A stretch of DNA of 64,000 nt. Source: Planctomicrobium piriforme. GTDB lineage: Bacteria; Planctomycetota; Planctomycetia; Planctomycetales; Planctomycetaceae. The notes below the pieces were generated by a model that was not told the origin of the DNA, did not search any database, and was given only the letters and a program-made list of their open reading frames with translations. Shown here in pieces: positions 17,308-26,369 of the stretch. The DNA lies in contig NZ_FOQD01000012.1 of the NCBI RefSeq assembly GCF_900113665.1, forward strand, positions 1 through 64,000. Direction: 5' to 3'. The first letter of the stretch is position 1. Each line of letters starts with the position of its first letter. Both the position numbers and the translations under genes were made by a program.

Positions 17308-18309
17308 ATGGGGCGTCCCGTCACCCTGTTCACCGGCCAATGGGCCGACTTCCCGCTCGAAACTCTCTGCAAAAAAGCCAAGGAATTCGGTTACGACGGG
17401 CTTGAGCTCGCGTGCTGGGGCGACCACTTCGAAGTCGACAAGGCGCTGTCTGACGACACCTACTGTGCCCGGAAACGGGATCTGCTAGAGCGGCACGATC
17501 TGAAGCTGTTCGCGATCTCGAACCACTTGGTCGGTCAGGCGGTTTGCGACAACATCGACGCCCGGCACAAGTCGATCCTGCCTGAGTACATCTGGAAGGA
17601 CGGCGACCCGGCCGGGGTGAATAAGCGCGCTGCCGAAGAGATGAAGAACACCGCCCGGGCGGCCCAGAAGCTCGGCGTCGGCGTGGTGAACGGGTTCACC
17701 GGCTCCAGCATCTGGCATCTGATCTACGATTTCCCGCCGACTCCCAAGTCGATGTTCGATGCGGGCTATCAGCAGTTTGCCGATCGCTGGAATCCGATTC
17801 TCGATGTCTTCCAGGATTGCGGCGTCCGGTTCGCGCTCGAAGTGCATCCGACCGAGATCGCCTTCGACATCTACTCGGCCCAGCGGGCACTCAAGGCGAT
17901 CGGCAACCGCGAAGAGTTCGGCTTCAACTTCGACCCGAGCCATCTGCTGTGGCAGGGAGTCGATCCCGTCGAATTCATCCGCGAGTTCCCGGACCGCATT
18001 TATCACGTCCACATGAAAGATGCCGCGACGACTTTGAATGGTCGCTCGGGCATCCTGGCGAGTCATCTGTCGTTCGGCGACCCGCGACGTGGCTGGGACT
18101 TCCGCAGCGTCGGTCGCGGCGGAGTGCGGTTCGAAGAAGTGATTCGCGCCCTCAATGCAGCCGGCTACCCGGGCGATGCCCCGCTGTCGGTCGAATGGGA
18201 AGACTCAGGCATGGATCGCGAGATGGGGGCAGCGGAGGCAGCCGACTTCGTCCGCAACATCGACTTCCGCCCCAGCGGCCGCGCCTTCGACTCTGCATTC
18301 GCAGAGTGA
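17308..18309 (+). CDS. Sugar phosphate isomerase/epimerase (xylose isomerase-like TIM barrel)
   Basis: 333 residues; AAGGAG lies 7-8 nt before the ATG. The TIM-barrel pattern of the AP-endonuclease 2/xylose-isomerase-like family is clear: FGYDGLELACWGDH, a glutamate in ALEVHPTE, FNFDPSHL with Asp and His, VHMKDA and a final SVEWEDSG glutamate. These residues should bind a divalent metal. Members isomerise or epimerise sugars or inositol derivatives in the cytoplasm. The neighbouring sugar ABC importer genes, on the opposite strand, fit a role in catabolising an imported sugar, but the substrate cannot be named. Confidence 0.85.
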   Translation: MGRPVTLFTGQWADFPLETLCKKAKEFGYDGLELACWGDHFEVDKALSDDTYCARKRDLLERHDLKLFAISNHLVGQAVCDNIDARHKSILPEYIWKDGDPAGVNKRAAEEMKNTARAAQKLGVGVVNGFTGSSIWHLIYDFPPTPKSMFDAGYQQFADRWNPILDVFQDCGVRFALEVHPTEIAFDIYSAQRALKAIGNREEFGFNFDPSHLLWQGVDPVEFIREFPDRIYHVHMKDAATTLNGRSGILASHLSFGDPRRGWDFRSVGRGGVRFEEVIRALNAAGYPGDAPLSVEWEDSGMDREMGAAEAADFVRNIDFRPSGRAFDSAFAE

Positions 18310-18338
18310 TTCATTGAGACTCTGAATGAACAACAGGT

Positions 18339-18368
18339 GGCATAGACATTTTGTCTGTGCCATTTTTT
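18339..18368 (+). terminator. Terminator of the isomerase gene
   Basis: GGCATAGACA (18339-18348) pairs with TGTCTGTGCC (18352-18361) around TTT, followed by a T6 run. A related inverted unit, CAGACA-GAAA-TGTCTG, lies at about 18390-18405 and may end the convergent permease gene. Confidence 0.85.
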
Positions 18369-18420
18369 GTTTGGAGAGGGATTGATGCACAGACAGAAAT
18401 GTCTGGGTCACCTTCACAGC

Positions 18421-19848
18421 TTATTTTGTGCGCCACAGCAAGCGCAGCGGATTGCGGAACTGGCTCGACTTGAGCTGGTCGAGCATCACCGCGCCCAGAA
18501 TGAGCAGGCCGAAGACGACCTTCTGCTCGTAGCTTTTCACGCCGGCCATATTCAGGCCGTTCTGGATCACGGCGATGATCATCGCTCCGACCAGCGTGCC
18601 GAAGATTCGCCCTTCTCCGCCTGCCAGGCTCGTGCCGCCGACCACCACGGCGGCAATCACCTGCAGCTCGTACGACTCGCCTGCGTTCGGACGTCCACCG
18701 TCGAAACGTGACGAATCGACGATCCCGGCCAGCCCCGCCATGGCGCCAGAGATCGCGTACACCAGAATCAAGACTCCCTTCACCGGCACGCCAGAGAGGC
18801 GCGCCGCTTCGGGATTCCCACCCACCGCGTAGATATATCGGCCGAGCGTGGTGCGGGACATGACAATGTAGGCCGCGAAATACAGGACCAGCATCAGCCA
18901 GATCGGGTTGGGAACACCCGCCGTCACCCCGCCCCCCAGCCAACTGAAAGCGGGTGAGCCGATCTTGATCGCTTCCGGCGTTCCTTCCGTCGTGCCGCCG
19001 CTGAGAAATTTCTGGTACTGCACCGCGGCGATGAGCGCCAGGCCGCGGGCGACCATCATCATCGCCAGCGTTACCACGAACGCGGGAACTCGAAAGAAGG
19101 TGACCATCGCGCCATTGAACACTCCGCAGAGCGCACAGGCTCCGATCCCGCACAGGCTGCAAAAAATGAGCATCGGCACGCTGGCCTGCGCGCCGCCGCC
19201 CCATTGTTGAATGGCGATTGCCGTCAACACGCCCGACACCGCCAACAGGCTGCCGACCGAGAGATCGATCCCGGCTGTGATGATCACCAGCGACATGCCG
19301 ATCGCGATGATCGCCACGTCCGCATTTTGATTGACGACGTTCAGCAGATTTTCCCGCGTGAGGAATGCCGGCCACACATAGCTGCGGGGAGTAAACACCT
19401 GCACCTGAGCGAGCGAGGGGTACTCTTTGCCAATCGCTTTCAGGCTTTCTTCGCGCAGCGGTCCCCAAGCCGAACCGGGCTGATGCGTGGCGATGGCATC
19501 GACTCGTGTGTTGGAACTTCCCAGCCGCTGCAATGTCTGGCGGACAATTGCCGGATCGCCCCCCAGCGTTTCGAGGACATGCACGCCCGCTTTGGTCAAC
19601 TGTTCCGCGGCTGCACCCGCAAACGCCTTGTCCTGCTCCGTATTGCGAATGACGATCAGCACATTCGCCGCCGGTCCGGATGTCGCGATGATCTGATCGG
19701 CCAGTTCGCGGCCTGCCGTTGGTGAAATCGGATGCTGAACGCTCAGCGTCGCCCAACTGTAATAAGCGCAGAGCAGCAGAAGGATCAGGACCGACCCGTA
19801 GTCGCTCAACAATCGTCGATTCCAGAATCGGCCCATGCGAATGTCCAA
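18421..19848 (-). CDS. Ribose-type ABC transporter permease with periplasmic insert
   Basis: 475 residues. From about residue 165 on it is a standard RbsC/AraH-like permease: helical segments with ADVAIIAIGMSLVIITAGID, the motif LSVGSLLAVSGVLTA and the coupling segment AVGGNPEAARLSGV. The N-terminus differs. TM1 (VLILLLLCAYYSWATL) is followed by about 120 residues of soluble alpha/beta sequence (PAANVLIVIRNTEQDKAFAG, VHVLETLGGDPAIVRQTLQR) before TM2. This segment should be extracytoplasmic and is not part of ordinary RbsC proteins. Third gene of the binding protein-ATPase-permease operon. Confidence 0.9.
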   Translation of the reverse strand: MDIRMGRFWNRRLLSDYGSVLILLLLCAYYSWATLSVQHPISPTAGRELADQIIATSGPAANVLIVIRNTEQDKAFAGAAAEQLTKAGVHVLETLGGDPAIVRQTLQRLGSSNTRVDAIATHQPGSAWGPLREESLKAIGKEYPSLAQVQVFTPRSYVWPAFLTRENLLNVVNQNADVAIIAIGMSLVIITAGIDLSVGSLLAVSGVLTAIAIQQWGGGAQASVPMLIFCSLCGIGACALCGVFNGAMVTFFRVPAFVVTLAMMMVARGLALIAAVQYQKFLSGGTTEGTPEAIKIGSPAFSWLGGGVTAGVPNPIWLMLVLYFAAYIVMSRTTLGRYIYAVGGNPEAARLSGVPVKGVLILVYAISGAMAGLAGIVDSSRFDGGRPNAGESYELQVIAAVVVGGTSLAGGEGRIFGTLVGAMIIAVIQNGLNMAGVKSYEQKVVFGLLILGAVMLDQLKSSQFRNPLRLLWRTK

Positions 19849-19852
19849 GTTT

Positions 19853-19972
19853 TCAGTTGTCAGTTCTCAGTCGTCAGTGATCAATGAAACATCTGAAGCC
19901 GCCCAGACCATTGTTGTGTACAGCCGTTCGTCTCTTGACTGAAAACTGATGACTGAAAACTGAATACTCCGA
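19853..19972. repeat. Heptamer repeats of the CAGTTGT/CAGTTTT type
   Basis: TTTTCAGTTGTCAGTTCTCAG lies on one side and the complementary ACTGAAAACTGATGACTGAA on the other, between the permease and ATPase genes. The two arms could pair in RNA. Confidence 0.7.
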
Positions 19973-19976
19973 CCAA

Positions 19977-21488
19977 CTATCTCACCGCCAGTTCCATGAT
20001 CTGCTCCTGCGTCGCCTCGGCGGCGCGGGGGATCTCGCCAGTGATTCGTCCGCCGTGCATGACAAGAATGCGATCGGCCATGCCGAGTACTTCCGGCAGT
20101 TCGCTGCTGATCATCAGGATCGCCTTGCCTGCTTCGGCCAGATTGTTGATCAACTGATAGATCTCGAATTTCGCGCCGACATCGATGCCCCGCGTCGGCT
20201 CATCGAAGATGATGACATCCGCGTTTCGCTGCAGCCATTTCGCCAACACGATCTTCTGCTGGTTCCCGCCTGAGAGCTGTTTTGCCAGTTGGGCCGGACC
20301 GGAAATCTTGATTCGCATCTGCCCGACAAATTCCTGAAACGCCTTCCGTTCCGCCCGTTGTTGAATCCAGCCCCACGGGGCGAACCGCTTCAAGTTGGGA
20401 AGACTGAAGTTTTCGAGAATCGAACGGTTCAGCACGAGTCCCTGCGACTTGCGGTCTTCCGTCAACAGGCAAACGCCGCTGGCAATCGCCTGTCGCGGCG
20501 AACGGAGATCCACAGCTTTGCCGTCGAGCGTCACGCTGCCCGCATCGGCGCGATCGGCGCCGAAGAGCAGTCTTGCCACCTCCGTTCGACCGGCTCCAAT
20601 CAGACCCGTCAGCCCCAGAACTTCTCCGCGTCGCAGTTCGAACGACACATCTCGCACTGTGGGCTTTCGTGTGAGTCCTCGAACCGCCAGCCGGGTCGCG
20701 CCGCGCTGGGATTTTCGTTTGGGAAACTCCTGGTCGAGCGACCGTCCCACCATCAGTTCGATCATCTTTTCTCTGGTTAGTTCCGAGACGTTCTTTGTGG
20801 CGATGTACTGTCCGTCGCGAAGGAATGTCGCGCGATCGCAGACCTCAAAAATCTCGTCGAGGCGATGGCTGACATAGATGATGCCGTAACCCTGTGATCG
20901 CAGTTCACGGATGCTCTTGAACAGCCCTTCGACTTCGCGCGGAGAGAGTGCCGCAGTCGGTTCGTCCATCACGATAATTCGGGCGTTGAACGAGAGTGCC
21001 CGAGCGATTTCTATGACCTGTTGCTGGGCGACAGTGAGATCACGCACCGCGCGATCGGGATCGATCTGCATGCCGAGTCGCTGGAAGAGTCGACTGGCTT
21101 CGCGACGTTCGTGTCCCGCGGCCAGCCAGCCGAGTCGCGTTCGCTCCTGACCGAGAAACAGATTCTCACGAGCCGACAGTGCCGGAATGAGATTGAATTC
21201 CTGATGAATGACGGCGATGCCCGCCTGTCTGGCCACCATTGGTCCGCTGATCGAGAGAGGACTCCCGTGGACTTCAATCGATCCTTCATCGGGCTGATGC
21301 ACTCCGGCCAGCATTTTGATGAGGGTGCTTTTGCCTGCTCCGTTTTCCCCCAGCAGAGCAAGAACTTCACCTGCCCGCAGTTCCAGATGTGCTTCGTGCA
21401 GTGCCCTGACGCCGGGAAAGCGTTTGCTGATCCCCTGCATCCGCAGCAGCGGTGAAGATGCATCGGCAGTGGTCACCGCGTCAGGCAT
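19977..21488 (-). CDS. Sugar ABC transporter ATP-binding protein (RbsA-like, two ABC domains)
   Basis: 503 residues with two fused ABC ATPase domains, as in RbsA/MglA. The N-terminal half has Walker A GENGAGKST, a Q-loop (VIHQEFNL), a modified signature region DLTVAQQQVIEIARAL and Walker B IIVMDEPTAALS. The C-terminal half starts near residue 255, with a degenerate Walker A GLIGAGRTE, signature QLSGGNQQKIVLAKWL and Walker B VIIFDEPTRGID. The second site is probably catalytically weak, as in the family. It energises sugar uptake together with the adjacent permease and binding protein. Confidence 0.95.
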   Translation of the reverse strand: MPDAVTTADASSPLLRMQGISKRFPGVRALHEAHLELRAGEVLALLGENGAGKSTLIKMLAGVHQPDEGSIEVHGSPLSISGPMVARQAGIAVIHQEFNLIPALSARENLFLGQERTRLGWLAAGHERREASRLFQRLGMQIDPDRAVRDLTVAQQQVIEIARALSFNARIIVMDEPTAALSPREVEGLFKSIRELRSQGYGIIYVSHRLDEIFEVCDRATFLRDGQYIATKNVSELTREKMIELMVGRSLDQEFPKRKSQRGATRLAVRGLTRKPTVRDVSFELRRGEVLGLTGLIGAGRTEVARLLFGADRADAGSVTLDGKAVDLRSPRQAIASGVCLLTEDRKSQGLVLNRSILENFSLPNLKRFAPWGWIQQRAERKAFQEFVGQMRIKISGPAQLAKQLSGGNQQKIVLAKWLQRNADVIIFDEPTRGIDVGAKFEIYQLINNLAEAGKAILMISSELPEVLGMADRILVMHGGRITGEIPRAAEATQEQIMELAVR

Positions 21489-21506
21489 GGGAGTAATTCA
21501 GATTTT

Positions 21507-21613
21507 GACCACGAAAAAAGCGAAAGACACGAAAGAATCACAATTGAATTGGAAGTGACCAACCCCGTGTGCAGCCACTCAAAATTTCGTCTGTTTTCGT
21601 ATTTTTCGTGGTC
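21507..21613. repeat. Inverted repeat GACCACGAAAAA...TTTTTCGTGGTC
   Basis: Twelve-bp arms at 21507-21518 and 21602-21613 flank about 80 bp in the ATPase/binding-protein gap. The phrase resembles the other CCACGGA/CCACGAA intergenic repeats of this window. In RNA it would form a long-range hairpin inside the operon. Confidence 0.6.
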
Positions 21614-21665
21614 CTTCTCCCTCGTTCTTAGGTGTTCAGCGGTCTCTCCCTCGGCGGCCTGATCG

Positions 21666-22658
21666 TCACTTCAGGGCCGGGTCTTTGTCGGCGTCGGCTT
21701 TGCGGTACAACTCAGTCGGGATCAGTTCGACCTTTTCGAATGGCTCTCCGTTCAAAAACAGCACGACGTTCTTGACCGTTTGCGTTCCCATCTTCTCGGG
21801 GAACTGCACCGGATCGGCGTAGATCTTTCCTTCCTTGATGGCTTGTTTTCCTTCCAGTTGGCCATCGAAGCCCACAATCTTCACCTGGTCTGTCTTGCCT
21901 GCCTGTTTCAGCGCGGCGTAGGCCCCCAGCGCCGATGGGTCGTTGATGGCGAAGATGCCCGACAGATCCGGATGTGCCTGCAGGGCGTCCGCGGTGGCTC
22001 GGTAAGATTCATCCTGCAGTCCGCCCCCTTCAAGTTCCGAGACGATTTCGATCTTGGCCATCGGGTTAGCCTGATTGTGAGCGGTGATCGTTTCGGTGAA
22101 GCCGTTCACGCGAAAGACGCAGGACTGGGCCTGTTTGAAATGCAGGACCATGATCTTCCCGCCGCCTGAGCCGAGGGCCTCGATCATCGCATCGCCGGCC
22201 AGTTTGCCTCCCTGGAAGTTGTCGGTGCCGACGTGTCCGGCGACGTCGATTCCCTCGGCTTCACACTGCAGATCACAGGTAAACACCGGGATCCCCGCCT
22301 GATTCGCTTTCTTGATCGCCGGTCCAATCGCGAGCCGATCGGTCGGGTTGATGACAATCGCCGTGACTCCCTGGGCGATGAAGTTGTCGATGTGTTTCGA
22401 CTGCTCGTTCACGTCCCGTTCGGCGTCGTTGACGATCACCTCGAATCCCTGTTCTTTGGCCGACGACGCCAGGGTGTCGCCAATGATCTTGAAGAACGGG
22501 TTTTTGAGCGTCAGTGCCGAGAAGCCAATGGTGCCGCGAGACACTGTTTTGGGGCCAGATTTTTCCGCAGGAGGCGCAGCAGGGCACCCACAAAACAACA
22601 GCAGAAAGCTCAGCAGACAGGCAGCCCGTCGCGTCATCAGCAGCCCCGCTCGATTCAA
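21666..22658 (-). CDS. Sugar-binding lipoprotein of ABC importer (RbsB-like)
   Basis: 330 residues. The signal peptide ends with lipobox LLFCGC, so the mature protein is membrane-anchored. The type I periplasmic-binding fold follows: GTIGFSALTLKNPFFKIIGD, FIAQGVTAIVINPTDRLA, GIPVFTCDLQCEAEGID, GTDNFQGGKLAGDAM, IFAINDPSALGAYAAL, VGFDGQLEG. It belongs to the ribose/galactose/inositol binding-protein group and should deliver a pentose, hexose or polyol to the permease downstream. It is the first gene of the operon; the ligand is unknown. Confidence 0.92.
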   Translation of the reverse strand: MNRAGLLMTRRAACLLSFLLLFCGCPAAPPAEKSGPKTVSRGTIGFSALTLKNPFFKIIGDTLASSAKEQGFEVIVNDAERDVNEQSKHIDNFIAQGVTAIVINPTDRLAIGPAIKKANQAGIPVFTCDLQCEAEGIDVAGHVGTDNFQGGKLAGDAMIEALGSGGGKIMVLHFKQAQSCVFRVNGFTETITAHNQANPMAKIEIVSELEGGGLQDESYRATADALQAHPDLSGIFAINDPSALGAYAALKQAGKTDQVKIVGFDGQLEGKQAIKEGKIYADPVQFPEKMGTQTVKNVVLFLNGEPFEKVELIPTELYRKADADKDPALK

Positions 22659-22708
22659 AGATGAGGTGAAAATAGAGAAGCGATTTCTGATGCGTTCACG
22701 GTAACAGG

Positions 22709-22850
22709 GGAAGAGTTGAGAGTCGAGTGTTGAGAGGAGTCCAGTGTCCAGAGTCGAGTGTCCAGAGCCAGAAACGCAGGGATCAGGGGTGAGGATTCAG
22801 GGACCAGGGATTTTCAACGCTCAACCCTCATCGCTCAACGATTTCTTCAA
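22709..22850. repeat. Mixed heptamer arrays (GAGTGTC/CAGAGTC, then CTCAACG)
   Basis: GAGTTGAGAGTCGAGTGTTG and GTCCAGTGTCCAGAGTCGAG stretches, followed by CTCAACCCTCATCGCTCAACG, fill the region between the divergent importer operon and msrA. Units are 7 bp with frequent substitutions. Confidence 0.7.
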
Positions 22851-22944
22851 TGGCCAATGACAAATTCCCCAACCTTGTCGCACCGCTCTCTCTCGGCAAT
22901 GATTCTCTGTCCACTCACCGAGCCATCACCGAACAGGAATCCTC

Positions 22945-23502
22945 ATGAGTACCACCCCATCCGACTCCGCCCTCGCCACGGCAACATTCGGCTCCGGCTG
23001 TTTCTGGTGTACGGAAGCCGTCTTTCTCAGTCTGGCGGGGGTGAAGTCGGTCATCTCCGGATACTCAGGCGGGCCGGCGCCGAATCCGACTTACCGTCAG
23101 GTCTGCACAGGGAACACCGGACATGCGGAAGTGATTCGAGTGACGTTTGACCCGACGGTGGTGACGTACCCCCAGTTGCTGGAAGCGTTCTTCTTCAGTC
23201 ACGATCCGACGACGCTCAACCGGCAGGGGAACGATGTCGGCACGCAGTACCGGTCGGTGATTTTCTATCACGACGACGAACAGAAGCGGCAGGCAGAAGA
23301 GATCATTCAAAAGCTCGACGAATCGGGGGCATACGGTTCGCCGATCGTCACTGAGGTTTCGCCGCTGATCAACTACTACCCGGCTGAAGACTACCACCAG
23401 GACTACTTCGCCCTGCATGGGCATGAACCCTATTGCCAGATGGTGGTGCGGCCAAAGGTCGAGAAGTTCCGCAAGGCATTTGCCGGACTCTTGAAGAATT
23501 GA
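22945..23502 (+). CDS. msrA: Peptide methionine sulfoxide reductase MsrA
   Basis: 185 residues. The signature GCFWCTEAVF carries the catalytic Cys19; YSGG, GHAEVIRVTFDP and HDPTTLNRQGNDVGTQYRS are all canonical. It reduces methionine-S-sulfoxide in proteins using thioredoxin and protects against oxidative damage in the cytoplasm (no signal peptide). AGGA precedes the ATG. No msrB is fused or adjacent. The TGA stop is the first part of a REP-like palindrome (23500-23528). Confidence 0.96.
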   Translation: MSTTPSDSALATATFGSGCFWCTEAVFLSLAGVKSVISGYSGGPAPNPTYRQVCTGNTGHAEVIRVTFDPTVVTYPQLLEAFFFSHDPTTLNRQGNDVGTQYRSVIFYHDDEQKRQAEEIIQKLDESGAYGSPIVTEVSPLINYYPAEDYHQDYFALHGHEPYCQMVVRPKVEKFRKAFAGLLKN

Positions 23503-23528
23503 CCCGGACGCTGGCAGCGTCCGGATCA
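23500..23528. repeat. REP-like palindrome overlapping the msrA stop
   Basis: TGACCCGGACGCT (23500-23512) and AGCGTCCGGATCA (23516-23528) form a hairpin with one mismatch. Same family as 24852-24880 and the GTCCCGGAC palindromes near 34, 43 and 45 kb. Confidence 0.75.
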
Positions 23529-23529
23529 A

Positions 23530-23564
23530 TAAAAAAGCTGCCGGCACCGCAAGATGCCGACAGC
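23530..23564 (-). terminator. Terminator of the first tandem DUF1559 gene
   Basis: GCTGCCGGCA (23537-23546) pairs with TGCCGACAGC (23555-23564). On the minus strand it runs into a T6 stretch. Confidence 0.8.
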
Positions 23565-23596
23565 TCGCACTCATCAGCTCTGCAGCCGAATCTCGA

Positions 23597-24649
<1,053 letters not shown>

Positions 24650-24733
24650 CACAACACTCCTGAGAAAAATCGACGGAAGACAGAAACAGGCCCGACATCG
24701 GAACCCGGAATCCCTTCGCCGGATGACAGCCAC

Positions 24734-24777
24734 CTTACGGTCAGGTAACGGTTACATGACGGTCAGATAACGGAGTG
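24734..24777. promoter_or_regulatory. Four tandem 11-bp repeats with ACGG core
   Basis: CTTACGGTCAG, GTAACGGTTAC, ATGACGGTCAG and ATAACGGAGTG follow each other without gaps, 85-130 bp upstream of the DUF1559 start at 24649. Direct repeats with an 11-bp period are the hallmark of OmpR/PhoB-family regulator sites. The identity of the regulator is inference. Confidence 0.55.
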
Positions 24778-24851
24778 TCGTTATCTCTGTGAAGAACATG
24801 AGAAGAGACGGGGAAATCACCGCGTAGCCATCGCGGAGTGCGGAATGCAAG

Positions 24852-24880
24852 TGACCCGGCCGCTCAGAGCGTCCGGGTCA
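24852..24880. repeat. REP-like palindrome
   Basis: TGACCCGGCCGCT (24852-24864) with AGCGTCCGGGTCA (24868-24880). The arrangement palindrome-AATAAAAAA-terminator is repeated at 23500-23564. Confidence 0.75.
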
Positions 24881-24881
24881 A

Positions 24882-24917
24882 TAAAAAAAGCTGCCGGCAT
24901 CTTGCGACGCCGGCAGC
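24882..24917 (-). terminator. Terminator of the second tandem DUF1559 gene
   Basis: GCTGCCGGC (24890-24898) and GCCGGCAGC (24909-24917) form a perfect stem, followed on the minus strand by T7. Confidence 0.85.
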
Positions 24918-24951
24918 CAGATTTTTTTTCATCAACCCGTTTCGAGGTCGC

Positions 24952-26046
24952 CTAGAACTCCCCGAGGACGTTGCCGTCTGCGGGAGCGCACAGCAGTCCG
25001 ACGGTGATACCGGAGACGTTTTCGCTCACAAAGCGAACGCTGCCGTCGCCCAGCACACACTGCACGCCGCCGACGTGCGGGCTGAACGGTTCATCGTTCG
25101 GACCGCAGTTGTTGACCGACCAGTAACAGGTGGACGGACCGCCCTTGGGAGTTTTGTTGTTGTTCAGGAACTGGTTCAGGCTGCCGCCGGTTGCCTGATT
25201 CGGGCCAGAAACGCCGTTGCCGGTGTCGCCGTCGGCCCAGCGGTTCGGGCAGCGCTGATAAGTGCCCGTGCTGGACGATCCGCCGTCCCAATAGGTGCCG
25301 CTGCAGGCTTCGAGGCCGGCGGTGCCCCAGTTCGGATCAGCAACCCCGTTGGCTTCGATGCCAGCGCCATACTTGCCGGTGATATTCGCCGGACGGCCGG
25401 AGTCTTCCCACAGGGCGACGGTGTTCGAGAGGCCGTCGGTCGCATCAGAGATCTTGCCGAAGCCGGTTCCCTTGCCGGAGAGCAGGGAATGGCTGAACAG
25501 GGCTTTGGTGGCGGTGTTCTGGCCGTAAGCGGCGTTGGTCGAGTCAGTCACGATGCTGGTGTAGGCGATGGGCATGTAGTCGGTCTGGCCGTAGCCGCCG
25601 CCGCCTGCTTCATCGTAGTTGCCGTTGCTGGGGCAGAGGAAAGCGGTGATCACCGCCTTGGCTGCCGTCGGGTTGCCTGATGCCGTGTGGTTGTACGGGT
25701 AGGCAAAGTTGAAGCGGTTGTACACCGGAGCCTGATCGATGAACGGCAGAACCGCGGTGAAGAACGAAGCGCGGGCGAAGCCGGTCGTGGCGAAGGTGTT
25801 GAACTTGAATTCGCCCGAGGTCGGAAACCGCTTGTAGGTTTCTTCGTAGTTGTGCATTGCCAGCCCCATTTGCTTGAGGTTGTTTTTGCACTGGGTGCGG
25901 CGGGCCGCTTCACGGGCCTGCTGCACGGCGGGGAGCAACAGGGCGATCAGGATCGCGATGATCGCGATCACGACGAGTAGTTCGATCAGGGTAAATCCGC
26001 GTGTTGGCTGCCGACGGGCAATCGACACTTTTGAAATTTGACTCAC
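24952..26046 (-). CDS. DUF1559 pseudopilin-like protein
   Basis: 364 residues from a GTG (MSQISKVSIARRQPTRGF) with GAGAGG at 8 nt. A GTG two codons upstream has too short a spacing. It has the canonical FTLIELLVVIAIIAILIALL N-terminus and H-X9-DG (HVGGVQCVLGDGSVRF). It is almost identical to the neighbour at 26370 over the whole length (shared SGEFKFNTFATTGFARASFF and DSTNAAYGQNTATKALFSHS), showing recent duplication or gene conversion. Its upstream region shares the GAAG-type motif with the next two genes. Confidence 0.93.
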   Translation of the reverse strand: MSQISKVSIARRQPTRGFTLIELLVVIAIIAILIALLLPAVQQAREAARRTQCKNNLKQMGLAMHNYEETYKRFPTSGEFKFNTFATTGFARASFFTAVLPFIDQAPVYNRFNFAYPYNHTASGNPTAAKAVITAFLCPSNGNYDEAGGGGYGQTDYMPIAYTSIVTDSTNAAYGQNTATKALFSHSLLSGKGTGFGKISDATDGLSNTVALWEDSGRPANITGKYGAGIEANGVADPNWGTAGLEACSGTYWDGGSSSTGTYQRCPNRWADGDTGNGVSGPNQATGGSLNQFLNNNKTPKGGPSTCYWSVNNCGPNDEPFSPHVGGVQCVLGDGSVRFVSENVSGITVGLLCAPADGNVLGEF

Positions 26047-26369
26047 GTCCACATCCTCTCAAGATGAATTCGTTCTCCGCGGTTCAGGAACAAGCTCAAA
26101 TAAGAAATAGCCTGAACCGGGAATTGCTATTCGACCGCGGAACACCCGTGGCGACTAGCTGACGGAATTCTTACGGAGAAGATGAAGATTGAATGAAGAT
26201 GAGGCAACATAACGGAATTGTAATTTCTGCGACGTACTTCAATCCCACATCTGATGCCTCGCCGCAGATATCAATTAGGGTGAGTCAATAGGCACGAGTG
26301 AAAAACAAAAAGGGGACCGGACGTTTCCGTCCAGTCCCCTCGGTTCACCTGTGGCGTCAACTCAATTGC
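26047..26369. other. 323-bp gap with promoter and terminator
   Basis: ACGG/ACGG/GAAG/GAAG tetramers occur exactly every 11 bp (26162, 26173, 26184, 26195), followed by a 22-bp block with TAACGGAATTGTAAT that recurs at about 27621-27642. The left part is the leader of the 24952 gene. The terminator of the 26370 gene is at 26301-26340. Confidence 0.55.
26301..26340 (-). terminator. Terminator of the third tandem DUF1559 gene
   Basis: AGGGGAC (26311-26317) pairs GTCCCCT (26334-26340), with inner GGACG/CGTCC around TTTC. On the minus strand it runs into T-rich sequence. Confidence 0.85.

Noticed and set aside
18311..19756. 481-codon minus frame overlapping the permease
   Set aside because: Gly/Arg-rich out-of-frame reading of the permease gene.
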